NCBI RefSeq assembly: GCF_030160235.1
Contig: NZ_BSNY01000071.1
Span: forward strand, 62,001 to 126,000
DNA: 64,000 nt
From: Mesorhizobium huakuii
Lineage (GTDB): Bacteria; Pseudomonadota; Alphaproteobacteria; Rhizobiales; Rhizobiaceae
Reading direction: 5' to 3'
The notes under the pieces are model-generated. The model worked only from the letters and a program-made list of their open reading frames with translations, did not search any database and was not told where the DNA came from. Made by a program: the position numbers and the translations under genes. The stretch's first letter is position 1; each line of letters opens with the position of its first letter. Shown here in pieces: positions 54,201 to 63,365 of the stretch.

Positions 54201-55112
54201 TCAAAGCTCCCGGCGGATATCGACGATGCGCAGGATGCCGGCGACCATCAAGAGCACCAGCACCAGCAGCACCACGGCGTTGGCGGCGGCGGCCGGATAT
54301 TGCAGCAGCGACATCTGGTTCTTCATCATCAGCGCCACGGAAGCGCTCTGGCCGCCCGACATCACCTGCACGGTGGAAAAATCCGCCATCACCAGCGTGA
54401 CGACGAAGATGGTGCCGATCGCCATGCCGGGCTTGGCCAGCGGAAGGATGACGTTCCAAAGCACCTGCCAGCCGGAGGCGCCGGCGTCGCGAGCGGCCTC
54501 GACCAGCGAGCGGTCGATGCGCATCAGCGTGTTGAAGATCGGCGTCACCATGAACAGCGTGTAGAGGTGCACCATGGCAAGCACGACCGCGAATTCGGAA
54601 TAGAGCAGCCACTCGATGGGTTTTGGCACCAGGCCCATATGCACCAGCGTCGAGTTGATCAGCCCGTTGCGGCCGAGCACCGGGATCCACGAGATCATGC
54701 GGATGATGTTGGAGGTCAGGAACGGCACGGTGCAGACCAGGAACAGCACCATCTGCATGGCCGTGGTGCGGATGTGGAAGGCGAGGAAATAGGCGACCCA
54801 GAAGCCGATGAACAAGGTCAGCACCCAGACGATGGCCGCGAACTTGATTGTGTTGAGATAGGTCTTCCAGGTGACCCAGGAGCCCAGCACGTCGGAATAG
54901 TTGGTTGTCAGGAAATCCGGATACATGGCGGCGAAGTCGTAATCCCAGAAGGACACGACGACGATCATGATGATGGGCAAAAGCAGGAACGCGCCGAGGA
55001 TCAGCGCCAGCGGAGCCGACTGCAGATAGGGCGCGACGGCACCGAGAGAAAAGCGGCGGCGTCTCACGGGCTTAGTGGCGGCGATTGCAGGGCGTTCGAG
55101 CGCGACTGTCAT
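54201..55112 (-). CDS. ABC transporter permease (PotB type)
   Basis: A 303-residue membrane protein with six spans in the PotB/PotH family; the coupling motif is VEAARDAGASGWQVLWNVIL near residue 208. It starts at ATG 55112, and an open frame upstream on the same strand is not part of it. Two bases separate it from the next gene. A perfect palindrome lies between it and the binding-protein gene. Confidence 0.9.
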   Translation of the reverse strand: MTVALERPAIAATKPVRRRRFSLGAVAPYLQSAPLALILGAFLLLPIIMIVVVSFWDYDFAAMYPDFLTTNYSDVLGSWVTWKTYLNTIKFAAIVWVLTLFIGFWVAYFLAFHIRTTAMQMVLFLVCTVPFLTSNIIRMISWIPVLGRNGLINSTLVHMGLVPKPIEWLLYSEFAVVLAMVHLYTLFMVTPIFNTLMRIDRSLVEAARDAGASGWQVLWNVILPLAKPGMAIGTIFVVTLVMADFSTVQVMSGGQSASVALMMKNQMSLLQYPAAAANAVVLLVLVLLMVAGILRIVDIRREL

Positions 55113-55151
55113 CAAGGCTCTCGGGTTTGGCGATGCGGCCTGAACCGCGTG

Positions 55152-55177
55152 CCCTTCTCCCGCTAGCGGGAGAAGGG
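55152..55177. repeat. 26-bp perfect palindrome between transporter genes
   Basis: CCCTTCTCCCGCTAGC and its mirror form a perfect palindrome of 26 bases, centred on GCTAGC, between the binding-protein gene and the first permease gene. Such a stem may protect the upstream part of the mRNA and so raise binding-protein levels over permease, a common pattern. It also resembles the CTCCC/GGGAG repeats at 2660-2876. Confidence 0.65.
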
Positions 55178-55195
55178 AAGAGGAGGGGCGCAGCC

Positions 55196-56485
55196 TTACG
55201 CCGCGATGAACTCGTTCCAGCGCTTCACCATGTAGCGGTCCTCGTCCATCACCGAATTCCAGCAAGCGACCTTGCCCATGCGCTCCTCGAACGAGCCGCC
55301 ATCGCGCACGGCGCCGGCCTTTTCCATGACGGTGCCGTCGGGCGCCTTGATCTCGCCCTTGGCCGGCTTGCCCTCGATCCAGTAGCCCCACTCGTCCTCG
55401 GTCATGAACTTCTTGGCCGAGACCATGTTGGCGGAGTAGTAGCCCTGGCGGTTGAGGTAGCCGCCGACCCAGCCCGACGTGTACCAGTTGATGTATTCGT
55501 AGGCAGCGTCGAGCTCCGCGCCCTTGAGGTGGGCGGCAAGGCCGAGACCGCCGCCCCATGAGCGATAGCCTTCCTTGAGCGGCTGGAAGCGGCAGGGAAT
55601 GCCCTTGGAGCGCACCGCGGCTACCGCGGGCGACCACATGGACTGGATGACCACTTCGCCCGACGCCATCAGGTTCACGCTCTCGTCGAAGGACTTCCAG
55701 AAGGCACGGAACTGGCCGCCCTGCTTGGCCTTGATCAGGAAGTCGATCGTCTTGTCGATCTCGTCCTTGGTCATGTTGCCCTTGTCGGCATATTTTATGT
55801 TGCCCATGGCTTCCATGATCATGGCGGCATCCATGATGCCGATGGAGGGAATGTTGAGGATGGCGGTCTTGCCCTTGAAGGCCGGGTCCATGATGTCGGC
55901 CCAGCTGGTGATGTCGCGGCCGACGAGGTCAGGGCGGATGCCCAGCGTGTCGGCATTGTAGATGGTGGGCACCATGGTGAACCAGTTGGTCGGTGCCTTG
56001 GCGAAGGTCTTGGAGTCCTGCGCCTCGACATAGCCCACCGTGTGCGGCGCCGTGCCCTGGGCGATCACGCTGTCGGGGGTGAGCTTGCCGGTTTTGAACA
56101 GCGGCACCAGCTCGTCGTAATATTTCAGCTTGCTGACATCCATCGGCTGCAGCACGCCGGTGGGGAACACCTTCTTGCAGATCCAGTATTCGATATCGGC
56201 GATGTCGTAGCTGTCGGGCTGGGTCACGGCGCGCTGGGCGGCGGCGTCGGAATCGGTCGCCGTCATCTCCAGTGTGATGCCGAGGTCGGCCTTGCACTTG
56301 TCGGCGATGGCGTTGAGGTTCGACACGCCGGTGCCGAACTGGCGCAGCGTGATGTTGGACTGCGCCCAGATGGTCGGGAAGCCCGTGATGACGCCCGAGC
56401 CGGCGGCGAGGCCGACGGCGGCCGCACCCGTCTTGAGCAGCGAGCGGCGGGAGATGCCAGTCTTGGTTTGTACTGTGTCTGTCAT
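55196..56485 (-). CDS. ABC transporter substrate-binding protein (PotD/PotF-like)
   Basis: A 429-residue periplasmic protein with a twin-arginine signal (ISRRSLLKTGAAAVGLAAGS). The mature part has ITSWADIMDPAFKGKTAILN and YIEYINWYTSGWVGGYLNRQ-like text (here AYEYINWYTSGWVGGYLNRQ), the type seen in polyamine and related binding proteins. It is longer than PotD, so the ligand may be another cation or an amino acid derivative. AGGGGAA lies 7 bases before ATG 56485. Confidence 0.86.
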   Translation of the reverse strand: MTDTVQTKTGISRRSLLKTGAAAVGLAAGSGVITGFPTIWAQSNITLRQFGTGVSNLNAIADKCKADLGITLEMTATDSDAAAQRAVTQPDSYDIADIEYWICKKVFPTGVLQPMDVSKLKYYDELVPLFKTGKLTPDSVIAQGTAPHTVGYVEAQDSKTFAKAPTNWFTMVPTIYNADTLGIRPDLVGRDITSWADIMDPAFKGKTAILNIPSIGIMDAAMIMEAMGNIKYADKGNMTKDEIDKTIDFLIKAKQGGQFRAFWKSFDESVNLMASGEVVIQSMWSPAVAAVRSKGIPCRFQPLKEGYRSWGGGLGLAAHLKGAELDAAYEYINWYTSGWVGGYLNRQGYYSANMVSAKKFMTEDEWGYWIEGKPAKGEIKAPDGTVMEKAGAVRDGGSFEERMGKVACWNSVMDEDRYMVKRWNEFIAA

Positions 56486-56519
56486 GTCTATTCCCCTGTC
56501 TTGTTTTGCTTGGTTGATT

Positions 56520-57608
56520 TCATGAATGAAGGCGGCCGAGGACGATCGCATCCTCGGCATCCCAGGCGAGCGGTACGGCGTCGCCAATGGCGACGGGTTT
56601 GGAGAAGAAGTCGGAATCGTCGATGATGACGGTGAAGTCGTCGATACCTGCACCGGTGGCGGAGAGCTTCACCGTGGCGCCGCGATATTCGATGTTGGCG
56701 ACGATGCCGGTGAAGCCGAGCCCGGGCGCGGGCGCTTCGCCGATGCGCACATGGTCGGTGCGGATGGCGATGTCGATCGGCGCTCCCGCCTGCTGCGGCT
56801 TGCCGCTGGCGGCGAGCGAGCCGCCGCCATTGACGTCGAAGACGACCATGCCGTCCCGGCTGCCGGTAACCCGGCCGGCGATGACATTGTGGTCGCCCAT
56901 GAAGCGTGCGACGAAGGCCGTGGCCGGCCGCTCGAACACGTCGCGCGGCGGCGCCGCCTGTTCGATGCGGCCGTCATTCATCACCACGATCAGGTCGGCA
57001 AGCGCCATCGCCTCCTCCTGGCTGTGAGTGACATGGACGAAGGTGATGCCGAGCGACGTCTGCAATTTCTTCAGCTCGGCGCGCATGCGGATCTTCAGGA
57101 ACGGATCGAGCGCCGAAAGCGGCTCGTCGAGCAGCAGCGCCTCGGGATCGGTGATCAAGGCGCGCGCGAGCGCGACGCGCTGCTGCTGGCCGCCGGAAAG
57201 CTGCGCCGGGCGACGCGTCGCATAGGCCTCCATCTGCATCAGCTTCAGCATGTCGAGCGCCTTGGCGCGGCGCTTGTCTTTGTCGAGGCCCTTCATCTTC
57301 AGGCTGAAGGCGACATTGTCGATGAGGTCGAGATGCGGGAACAGCGCATAGGACTGGAACATCATCGCCGTGCCGCGCTTGGCCGGCGGCAGGTCGGTGA
57401 CGACGGTGTTGCCGAGCCGGATGTCGCCGGACGAGATGCTTTCGTGGCCGGCGATCATACGTAGCGTCGAGGTCTTGCCGCAGCCGGAGGGTCCGAGCAG
57501 GCAGCAATAGGTGCCCGCCGGTATCTTCAGGCTGATATCCTCGACGGCAGTCGTCGTTCCATAGACTTTCGAAACGGACACGATGTCGATCTCGGCGGCT
57601 TTGGACAT
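56520..57608 (-). CDS. ABC transporter ATP-binding protein (PotA type)
   Basis: A 362-residue ATPase. Walker A GPSGCGKTS near residue 39-47, Q-loop MFQSYALFPH, signature LSGGQQQRVALARAL near 140, Walker B LLLDEPLSALD and H-loop VTHSQEE follow in order; a C-terminal TOBE/OB domain begins near residue 240. It is the first gene of the minus-strand operon and divergent from the GntR regulator. A glutamine and histidine in place suggest a working ATPase. Confidence 0.93.
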   Translation of the reverse strand: MSKAAEIDIVSVSKVYGTTTAVEDISLKIPAGTYCCLLGPSGCGKTSTLRMIAGHESISSGDIRLGNTVVTDLPPAKRGTAMMFQSYALFPHLDLIDNVAFSLKMKGLDKDKRRAKALDMLKLMQMEAYATRRPAQLSGGQQQRVALARALITDPEALLLDEPLSALDPFLKIRMRAELKKLQTSLGITFVHVTHSQEEAMALADLIVVMNDGRIEQAAPPRDVFERPATAFVARFMGDHNVIAGRVTGSRDGMVVFDVNGGGSLAASGKPQQAGAPIDIAIRTDHVRIGEAPAPGLGFTGIVANIEYRGATVKLSATGAGIDDFTVIIDDSDFFSKPVAIGDAVPLAWDAEDAIVLGRLHS

Positions 57609-57733
57609 TCAGGCTTCCCCGTTTGGTCGCATTAACCAATGCATCATGCGTGCCAATATCGGGGTCACTGGCCAAGCATTTGAATTGTCTAAAAAATCAG
57701 GATTCTTGTCTGCTGCCTGCCTGGCAGGCTGCC

Positions 57734-57748
57734 TTGTGCATTGCACAA
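57734..57748. promoter_or_regulatory. 15-bp palindrome, likely GntR operator
   Basis: TTGTGCA-T-TGCACAA is a perfect palindrome around a central T in the 263-base gap between the transporter operon and the gntR gene. Nearby, CTGCC-T-GGCAG forms a shorter one. Dimeric FCD-type GntR proteins often bind TTGT...ACAA-like sites, so this is a good candidate to control both directions. Confidence 0.6.
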
Positions 57749-57871
57749 ATTATGGGCGATTGTTCGCGATCTGCACAAAAATCGTATGCAATCTTTTTTG
57801 GCTTTGTGTTCACTTTGCCTCTCGTGCGCAAACGGCGAGTCGCGCTAGAAGGGGGCGGGAACATCATCGCC

Positions 57872-58582
57872 ATGAATATCGCCGATCAGATTTATTCCAC
57901 CGACAGCGCCAATCAGGATCGCGCGCAGGCGATCCGCGACAATCTGCGCGACGCCATTGTCGACCGCCGGCTGGCGCCGGGCACCAAGCTTTCGGAGGGC
58001 GAGGTCGGCACGCTGTTTGATGTGTCGCGCACCGTGGCGCGCGCGGCGCTGCAGATGTTGTCCTTCGAAGGCCTGGTGCGCACGGAGCGTAATCGCGGCG
58101 CTTTCGTCGCCAACCCATCGCCCGAGGAAGCGCGCCAGGTGTTCGCCTCGCGCCGGCTGATCGAGCCCGGCATTGCCATTGCCGCCTGCGGGCGCGTCAC
58201 ATCAGCCGACATCACTGCCTTCAGGGCGCAACTCGACGAGGAGGGCCGCTTCATCGCCGAGCGCGGCCCGACCGCGCGGCGTTCCGAGATCAAGGCGTCC
58301 GGCGATTTCCATCTGCTGCTTGCTTCGGTCGCCGGCAACGCCATCCTGCAGCGCTTCATGGAGGAACTGGTCGCGCGCTCTTCGCTTGTCATCGCGCTTT
58401 ACGGGCGGTCTGGCGTGTCAGCCTGCGGGCACAGCGAGCACACGGAAATTGTCGGTGCGCTGGAGAGCAGCGATTGCGAACGGGCCAGCCAGCTGATGCT
58501 GCATCACATCGACCATATCGAGGCCGATCTCGATCTGCGCGTCAGGGCGGGACCGGCGCTCAAGGAAGCCCTCAATTTCTGA
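57872..58582 (+). CDS. GntR-family regulator, FCD type
   Basis: A 236-residue protein. The N-terminal HTH reads LRDAIVDRRLAPGTKLSEGE, VSRTVARAALQMLSFEGLVR and NRGAFVANPS (residues 26-85). The FCD ligand domain follows, with the metal-contact pattern seen as FHLLLASVAGN (His), SEHTEIVGALES (His) and MLHHIDHIEADL (His). It probably senses the compound handled by the divergent transporter operon. ATG 57872 fits the family; a long open frame upstream is ignored. It converges on the CelD-like gene with 3 bases between stops. Confidence 0.9.
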   Translation: MNIADQIYSTDSANQDRAQAIRDNLRDAIVDRRLAPGTKLSEGEVGTLFDVSRTVARAALQMLSFEGLVRTERNRGAFVANPSPEEARQVFASRRLIEPGIAIAACGRVTSADITAFRAQLDEEGRFIAERGPTARRSEIKASGDFHLLLASVAGNAILQRFMEELVARSSLVIALYGRSGVSACGHSEHTEIVGALESSDCERASQLMLHHIDHIEADLDLRVRAGPALKEALNF

Positions 58583-58585
58583 GAA

Positions 58586-59815
58586 TTAGCTCTCGTCCTC
58601 ACCAGCCGCGGGCGCTGGCTGTCCAGATGCCTTGCGGCGCAGCATCTTGGTCAGCTTCCAGATCGCCGGGCTGTTCTTGACGAAGGCCTTCAGCCGCGCG
58701 CCATGGCGAAGCATCTGCGCCAGCGCGCGGCCCTTCAGCGTCAGCGGGACCAGCACCTCGAAATGCCGGGTTTCGATATCGCACCACTGCCGCTTGTAGG
58801 GCTCGTCGCCGACGGAGAAATCGTAGATGGCGAAACCGCTCTCGCAGGCTTCCTGGATGTTGTCGAAGAACAGGAAATCGCCGGGACTGCTGTAGGCGAG
58901 ATCGTCCTCGGCGATCGCTCCGAACTCGCAGATCAGGCGTTTCCCGGAGCGGCTCGACCCGGTGATGGCGCGCAGCTTGCCGGCGACTTCCAGGCCATGC
59001 AGCACGAACGAGGGCGTGTCCTCGGCCAGGGCCTGCGTGAACAGCGCCCGGAAGAAGGCGCGCGTCTGGTCGTCGCCGAAGACATTGGCGATGCCCATCT
59101 TGCGGAAGCGGAGCTCCTTCATCTCGAAGAAGGCGTCGAGCAGCCTTTCCACCTTATCCGGGCTGCGCGCCTCGATGCGCCGATGGCTGCCGACGGCCTC
59201 GAATTTGCGCGTCTGCGACCGATGTTTCTTGCGTTTGCGCTTGCCGCTGGCGCGCAGCAGCAGTGCATCGAAGCCACCGGCAAGGTTGACAGCCAGCGAA
59301 AGATTGGGGCTGGCGAAATGATCGAGCGATGCGAGCGGATTGGCGATGCCGTCGAGATCGGGCAGCAATCGTTCCAGCGCGATGAGATCGATGTCGGGCC
59401 GGGCCTTGGCAATGGCCCCGAACACTGAGCCGACGGCCGCGCTCTCCGCCCTGGCAAGCCATTGCGGGTCGGCGGCGGCGAAATTGCCATTCGCATGGCG
59501 GCCGCCCATGAAACGGGCGACCCGGAACGGCCCTTGGCTGACAACCTCCAGCGCCAGGGCAAAGACCGGCTTGCCTCCGAGGGTGAGTGTGGCCACGAGC
59601 AGATCCGGCTTGACCTGCGCGGCCCAGTTCAGGATCCATGTCGAACCCTGTGCCGGTGCATGGAGCGCCGAGCGGCAGAACCCTGCATAGGCCGCGAGTC
59701 CATCGGCTGCGGCAACGGAAACCGATGGCCCGGCGGCATCCTTCGGCAGGGCGCGTGGCGAAGCCTCGGTCGCCGCGAGCCGATTGCCGTCAAATGACGC
59801 CATTGCGTCAACCAT
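58586..59815 (-). CDS. CelD/BcsL-like acetyltransferase (GNAT_6)
   Basis: A 409-residue protein with a C-terminal acetyltransferase domain of the type found in cellulose-biosynthesis CelD proteins: SGKRKRKKHRSQTRKFEAVG, FFEMKELRFRKMGI and AYSSPGDFLFFDNIQEACES. The N-terminal 150 residues are hydrophobic in part. It may add acetyl groups to a surface sugar. AAGGA lies 8 bases before ATG 59815. It is divergent from the polysaccharide deacetylase gene 90 bases away. Confidence 0.8.
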   Translation of the reverse strand: MVDAMASFDGNRLAATEASPRALPKDAAGPSVSVAAADGLAAYAGFCRSALHAPAQGSTWILNWAAQVKPDLLVATLTLGGKPVFALALEVVSQGPFRVARFMGGRHANGNFAAADPQWLARAESAAVGSVFGAIAKARPDIDLIALERLLPDLDGIANPLASLDHFASPNLSLAVNLAGGFDALLLRASGKRKRKKHRSQTRKFEAVGSHRRIEARSPDKVERLLDAFFEMKELRFRKMGIANVFGDDQTRAFFRALFTQALAEDTPSFVLHGLEVAGKLRAITGSSRSGKRLICEFGAIAEDDLAYSSPGDFLFFDNIQEACESGFAIYDFSVGDEPYKRQWCDIETRHFEVLVPLTLKGRALAQMLRHGARLKAFVKNSPAIWKLTKMLRRKASGQPAPAAGEDES

Positions 59816-59905
59816 ACCTCAATCCTTAAGGCGTATTGATCCCGATTTGGGGGGCGCTCAGGCGTATTCCGTGCTTGGATCAGCCTAGGCGCAAAAGGTG
59901 AATGA

Positions 59906-60964
59906 ATGATCGACGGTGGGGAGGCAATCCGGAAACTGGCGCTCAACGTCGCCCGCTATACCGGCCTCGCACCGCTGGCCAGGCCGTTTGTCGGCGGCAT
60001 CGGCGCCATCCTGATGTTGCACCGCGTGACGGCGACACCGGAAAAGCCCGACAGCGTCAACCGGCACCTCAACATCGCGCCCAGTTTCCTTGACGCCGTG
60101 ATCGCCGACATGAAGGCGGACGGCTATGCCTTCGTCTCGATGGACGAAGCGGTCGAACGCATCAAGGCCGGCGGCAAGGGCGGCCGGTTCGCCACCATCA
60201 CCGCGGATGATGCCTATCGCGACAACATGACCGAGGCCCTGCCGGTGCTGGAAAAGCACGGCGCGCCGATCACCATCTATGTCGCGCCGGGGCTGATCGA
60301 CGGCACCGCCGATCTGTGGTGGGACGTGGCCGAGGATATCGTCAACGCGTGCGACCGCCTGACTTTGTCGACCTCGAATGGTCCGACGGTGATCGACTGC
60401 GCTACCCCCGCCAGGAAAAGCCAGGCCATAACCCGGTTGCACGCCTACCTCGCCACCGAGGTCCGCGAAGAAGATCTGCGCACCGTGCTGCGCGATCTCG
60501 CCAGTTCGAATGGCGTCGACGCGGATGCCTCGCGCCTGCGGACGCTGATGAACTGGGATGAGGTCCGCACCGTCGCCGCGCATCCGCTGGTGACCATCGG
60601 CGCCCACACGATCAACCACAGCAATCTGAAGCGGCTTTCCGAAACCGACGCTCGGCGCGAGATCGGCGCCGTGAAGGACATGTTGCGAGCAGAGCTTGGC
60701 AGGGAGCCACGCCATTTCGCCTATCCCTACGGCTATGCAAGCGCCGTCGGCTGCCGCGAAGTCGGCTTTGCCCGCGACGCCGGCTATGTCTCCGCCGTGA
60801 CGACCCGCCATGGCGTGCTGCGCGCCGAACATGCCGGCTTCCTGCATGCCTTGCCGCGCATTTCGATCAATGGCCGCTACCAGAGCCTCGCCCATATCCG
60901 CACCATGCTGTCGGGCGTGACGACGCCGCTCGCCAATGCCGGTCAGATGGTCGTCACCATCTGA
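59906..60964 (+). CDS. Polysaccharide deacetylase family protein with altered NodB motif
   Basis: A 352-residue NodB-homology protein. The first metal motif, usually TFDDG, reads TADDAYRDN near residue 97; the second is SIGAHTINHSNL-like (GAHTINHSNLKRLSE) near 232 with the two His in place, and the last is HFAYPYGYASAVGC near 270. The first Asp pair remains, so it may still bind metal; the loss of Gly is unusual. It has no signal peptide. Divergent from the CelD-like acetyltransferase, suggesting opposite acetyl chemistry on one glycan. Confidence 0.82.
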   Translation: MIDGGEAIRKLALNVARYTGLAPLARPFVGGIGAILMLHRVTATPEKPDSVNRHLNIAPSFLDAVIADMKADGYAFVSMDEAVERIKAGGKGGRFATITADDAYRDNMTEALPVLEKHGAPITIYVAPGLIDGTADLWWDVAEDIVNACDRLTLSTSNGPTVIDCATPARKSQAITRLHAYLATEVREEDLRTVLRDLASSNGVDADASRLRTLMNWDEVRTVAAHPLVTIGAHTINHSNLKRLSETDARREIGAVKDMLRAELGREPRHFAYPYGYASAVGCREVGFARDAGYVSAVTTRHGVLRAEHAGFLHALPRISINGRYQSLAHIRTMLSGVTTPLANAGQMVVTI

Positions 60965-61037
60965 CCGGGGTCTGCCGTCAATCCGTCATGCGTGTTGATC
61001 CAGCCGCGTATGCCTCTGCGAACCGAGGCAGCCCGTT

Positions 61038-61253
61038 TCAGCCTTTCGAGCGCGGCTCCAGCATCAACCACTTGATGATGCCCATCGCCGGCAGCACCCA
61101 GAGCAGGCCGCTGAACAGGAAGAACAGGAAGTGCACCAGCGCGCCCGATTCCGAAAGACGGGCGACTGCGAAGATCGATGCGACCAGCGCGTAGATGATG
61201 ACCAGTGCCACCAGCAGGAACATTCCGATCAGCTTTTTCAGGCGAATGGGCAT
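61038..61253 (-). CDS. DUF2842 small membrane protein
   Basis: A 71-residue protein with two hydrophobic spans (about residues 7-30 and 40-62). MPIRLKKLIGMFLLVALVII and LPAMGIIKWLMLEP match DUF2842, a family common in alphaproteobacteria near respiratory or cell-envelope genes. GAGG lies 8 bases before ATG 61253. It is divergent from ctaA, where it is usually found in Rhizobiales. Confidence 0.85.
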   Translation of the reverse strand: MPIRLKKLIGMFLLVALVIIYALVASIFAVARLSESGALVHFLFFLFSGLLWVLPAMGIIKWLMLEPRSKG

Positions 61254-61405
61254 GGCTTGGCCTCGTTGATCGCTATCGCTTAGGCCGAACGTAGGACACG
61301 CGCAACCCGCGACATCGGGCGCGACGGCGTGCCGCGCTGCACGGGCTTGCAAGCACGGATGCGATGGTCCACCAATCCGCCACCTCAACCGGACGGGACA
61401 AGATC

Positions 61406-62497
61406 ATGGCTGCCCTATCAGCCGCCGCGCCATACGTCGCCCGCAACCGCGACCTGCACAACCGCGCGCTGGTGCGCGGCTGGCTTTATGCCGTGCTTCT
61501 GGTGCTGTTTGCGCTGGTGCTGGTCGGCGGCGCCACCCGGCTTACGGAGTCCGGCCTGTCCATCACCGAATGGCAGCCGATCCATGGCGTCATCCCGCCG
61601 CTCAACGACGCCGAGTGGCAGGAGGAATTCCAGCGCTACCAGCAGATCCCGCAATACACCGAGCTCAACAAGGGCATGAGCATCGAGGCGTTCAAGTCGA
61701 TCTTCTGGTGGGAGTGGGCGCATCGTCTCTTGGCGCGCAGCGTCGGCCTGGTCTTTGCCTTGCCGCTGCTTTTCTTCTGGGTGAGCCGCCGCATCGAGCG
61801 CGGCCTCGGGCCAAAGCTGGTCGGCATCCTTCTCCTCGGCGCCCTGCAGGGCGCCATCGGTTGGTGGATGGTGGCCTCAGGCCTTGTCGACCGCGTGTCG
61901 GTGAGCCAGTACAGGCTGGCGACCCATCTGACGCTGGCGGCGCTGATCTTCACCGCCACCATGGTCGTCGCGCGTGGCCTGGCGCCGCATTCCGAGCCGG
62001 CCGCCGATCGCTCGACACAGCGTGTGGCCGGCTTCATCGTGCTCCTGGCGCTGGTCCAGATCTATCTCGGCGGCCTGGTCGCCGGGCTCGACGCCGGCCT
62101 GAGCTACAACACCTGGCCGCTGATGGACGGCAAGATCATCCCCGGCGATCTGCTGATCCTCGAACCGGCATGGCGCAACTTCTTCGAGAGCCCGAAGACG
62201 GTGCAGTTCATTCATCGACTCGGCGCCTATACGGTCTTCGCCGTCGCACTCTGGCACATGATCTCCACGCGCCGGCGGCTGCCCGGCTCGACCCATGCCC
62301 GCCGCGCGACGCTGTTGTTTGTGCTGGTGCTGGTGCAGGCCTCGATCGGCATCGGCACGCTGCTGATGCAGGTACCGCTGCATATGGCACTCACCCACCA
62401 GGGCTTTGCGCTGATCGTATTGGGTTTCGCCGCCGCGCACTGGCGCGGCACCAAGGGCGCTTATCGCTTGTCGCAGGATGTCGTGCTCAGGAGTTAA
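61406..62497 (+). CDS. ctaA: Heme A synthase (COX15/CtaA)
   Basis: A 363-residue membrane protein that converts heme O to heme A for cytochrome c oxidase. About eight spans; heme-ligand His are in [38 protein letters not shown] and [31 protein letters not shown] near residue 40 is the family signature. I chose ATG 61406 ([10 protein letters not shown]); ATG 61364 would add 14 residues. The cysteine pair of the Bacillus type is absent, as expected for this class. Confidence 0.96.
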   Translation: MAALSAAAPYVARNRDLHNRALVRGWLYAVLLVLFALVLVGGATRLTESGLSITEWQPIHGVIPPLNDAEWQEEFQRYQQIPQYTELNKGMSIEAFKSIFWWEWAHRLLARSVGLVFALPLLFFWVSRRIERGLGPKLVGILLLGALQGAIGWWMVASGLVDRVSVSQYRLATHLTLAALIFTATMVVARGLAPHSEPAADRSTQRVAGFIVLLALVQIYLGGLVAGLDAGLSYNTWPLMDGKIIPGDLLILEPAWRNFFESPKTVQFIHRLGAYTVFAVALWHMISTRRRLPGSTHARRATLLFVLVLVQASIGIGTLLMQVPLHMALTHQGFALIVLGFAAAHWRGTKGAYRLSQDVVLRS

Positions 62498-62525
62498 TGC
62501 GGAGCCTCTCGGCCCGTCCCTGAGG

Positions 62526-63365
62526 TCAGAAATTCGCTCGCACGGCGCGGATTGCCCCGGCGATCGACAGTTCGCGGTTCTCATCGACCGCATTGTCGTC
62601 CTCGTGGTGCCAGGCCGCCGACAGACAGCCATAGGCGATGGCATGGTCCAGTATCGCTGCCGGTGACTGCCCAAGCGTCTTGGCAAAGACTTCGGCCATG
62701 TGCGCGATCCGCTGCGGATCGAGGCAGAGCGCGTCGCGGTCGAGCGGGTTGTAGAACATGTTGGCTGCGTCGAAGCCGGGGTCGCCGAGCACGCCCTTCG
62801 GATCGATCACCAGCCAGCCGCGCGGCCCGTGCAGGATGTTGTCATGGTGCAGGTCGCCATGCAGCGGCCTGATGTCGTGCGGGTTGGACAGCAGCCGCTC
62901 GGCGATGGCGGCTGCCTCGACATAGAGGCTGTCATCACCGGTAGCGCGATCGGTCGCGGCTTTCCCGAACAGGCTGGCGTACCGCTCCCTGAGCGGCTGA
63001 AGCTCGGGCGGGTAGGGGTGTTGTGACGGCGAAAACAATTTCGCCATCAGCTCGGCCGCGATTGCGGTTGCGGCGTTGTCTCCCTGCTGGTCGAGAATTC
63101 CTGAGAGCAGGGTTTCGCCGGCATATTCGAGCAGCATGCTGTGGCCATCGCGGCCAAGCAGGCGCACCGCGCCTTCGCCGCGCCGCCAGGCGAGGAAATG
63201 CTCGCCACGCAATTCGTCGGCGACATCGTCGAAAGGTTTGAGCGCCTTGACGACGGCCGGCGAGCCGTCGTCGCGAACAACCTTCCAGATGCGGCTCGAA
63301 AAAGTCTCAGCGATGAGTTCGGGCGCGCTGACTTTCCAGCGCGCCGGGAAGGCTGGTGCGTCCAT
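62526..63365 (-). CDS. Aminoglycoside phosphotransferase, APH(6)/hydroxyurea type
   Basis: A 279-residue kinase-fold protein. RPLHGDLHHDNILHG near residue 168-182 is the catalytic loop, and LVIDPKGVLGDPGFDAANMF the metal-binding part; this wording is that of streptomycin 6-kinase (StrB) and hydroxyurea kinases. Whether it confers resistance or has a metabolic job is not readable. Its ATG overlaps the argC stop by one base (TGATG), so it is translated after argC. Confidence 0.85.
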   Translation of the reverse strand: MDAPAFPARWKVSAPELIAETFSSRIWKVVRDDGSPAVVKALKPFDDVADELRGEHFLAWRRGEGAVRLLGRDGHSMLLEYAGETLLSGILDQQGDNAATAIAAELMAKLFSPSQHPYPPELQPLRERYASLFGKAATDRATGDDSLYVEAAAIAERLLSNPHDIRPLHGDLHHDNILHGPRGWLVIDPKGVLGDPGFDAANMFYNPLDRDALCLDPQRIAHMAEVFAKTLGQSPAAILDHAIAYGCLSAAWHHEDDNAVDENRELSIAGAIRAVRANF

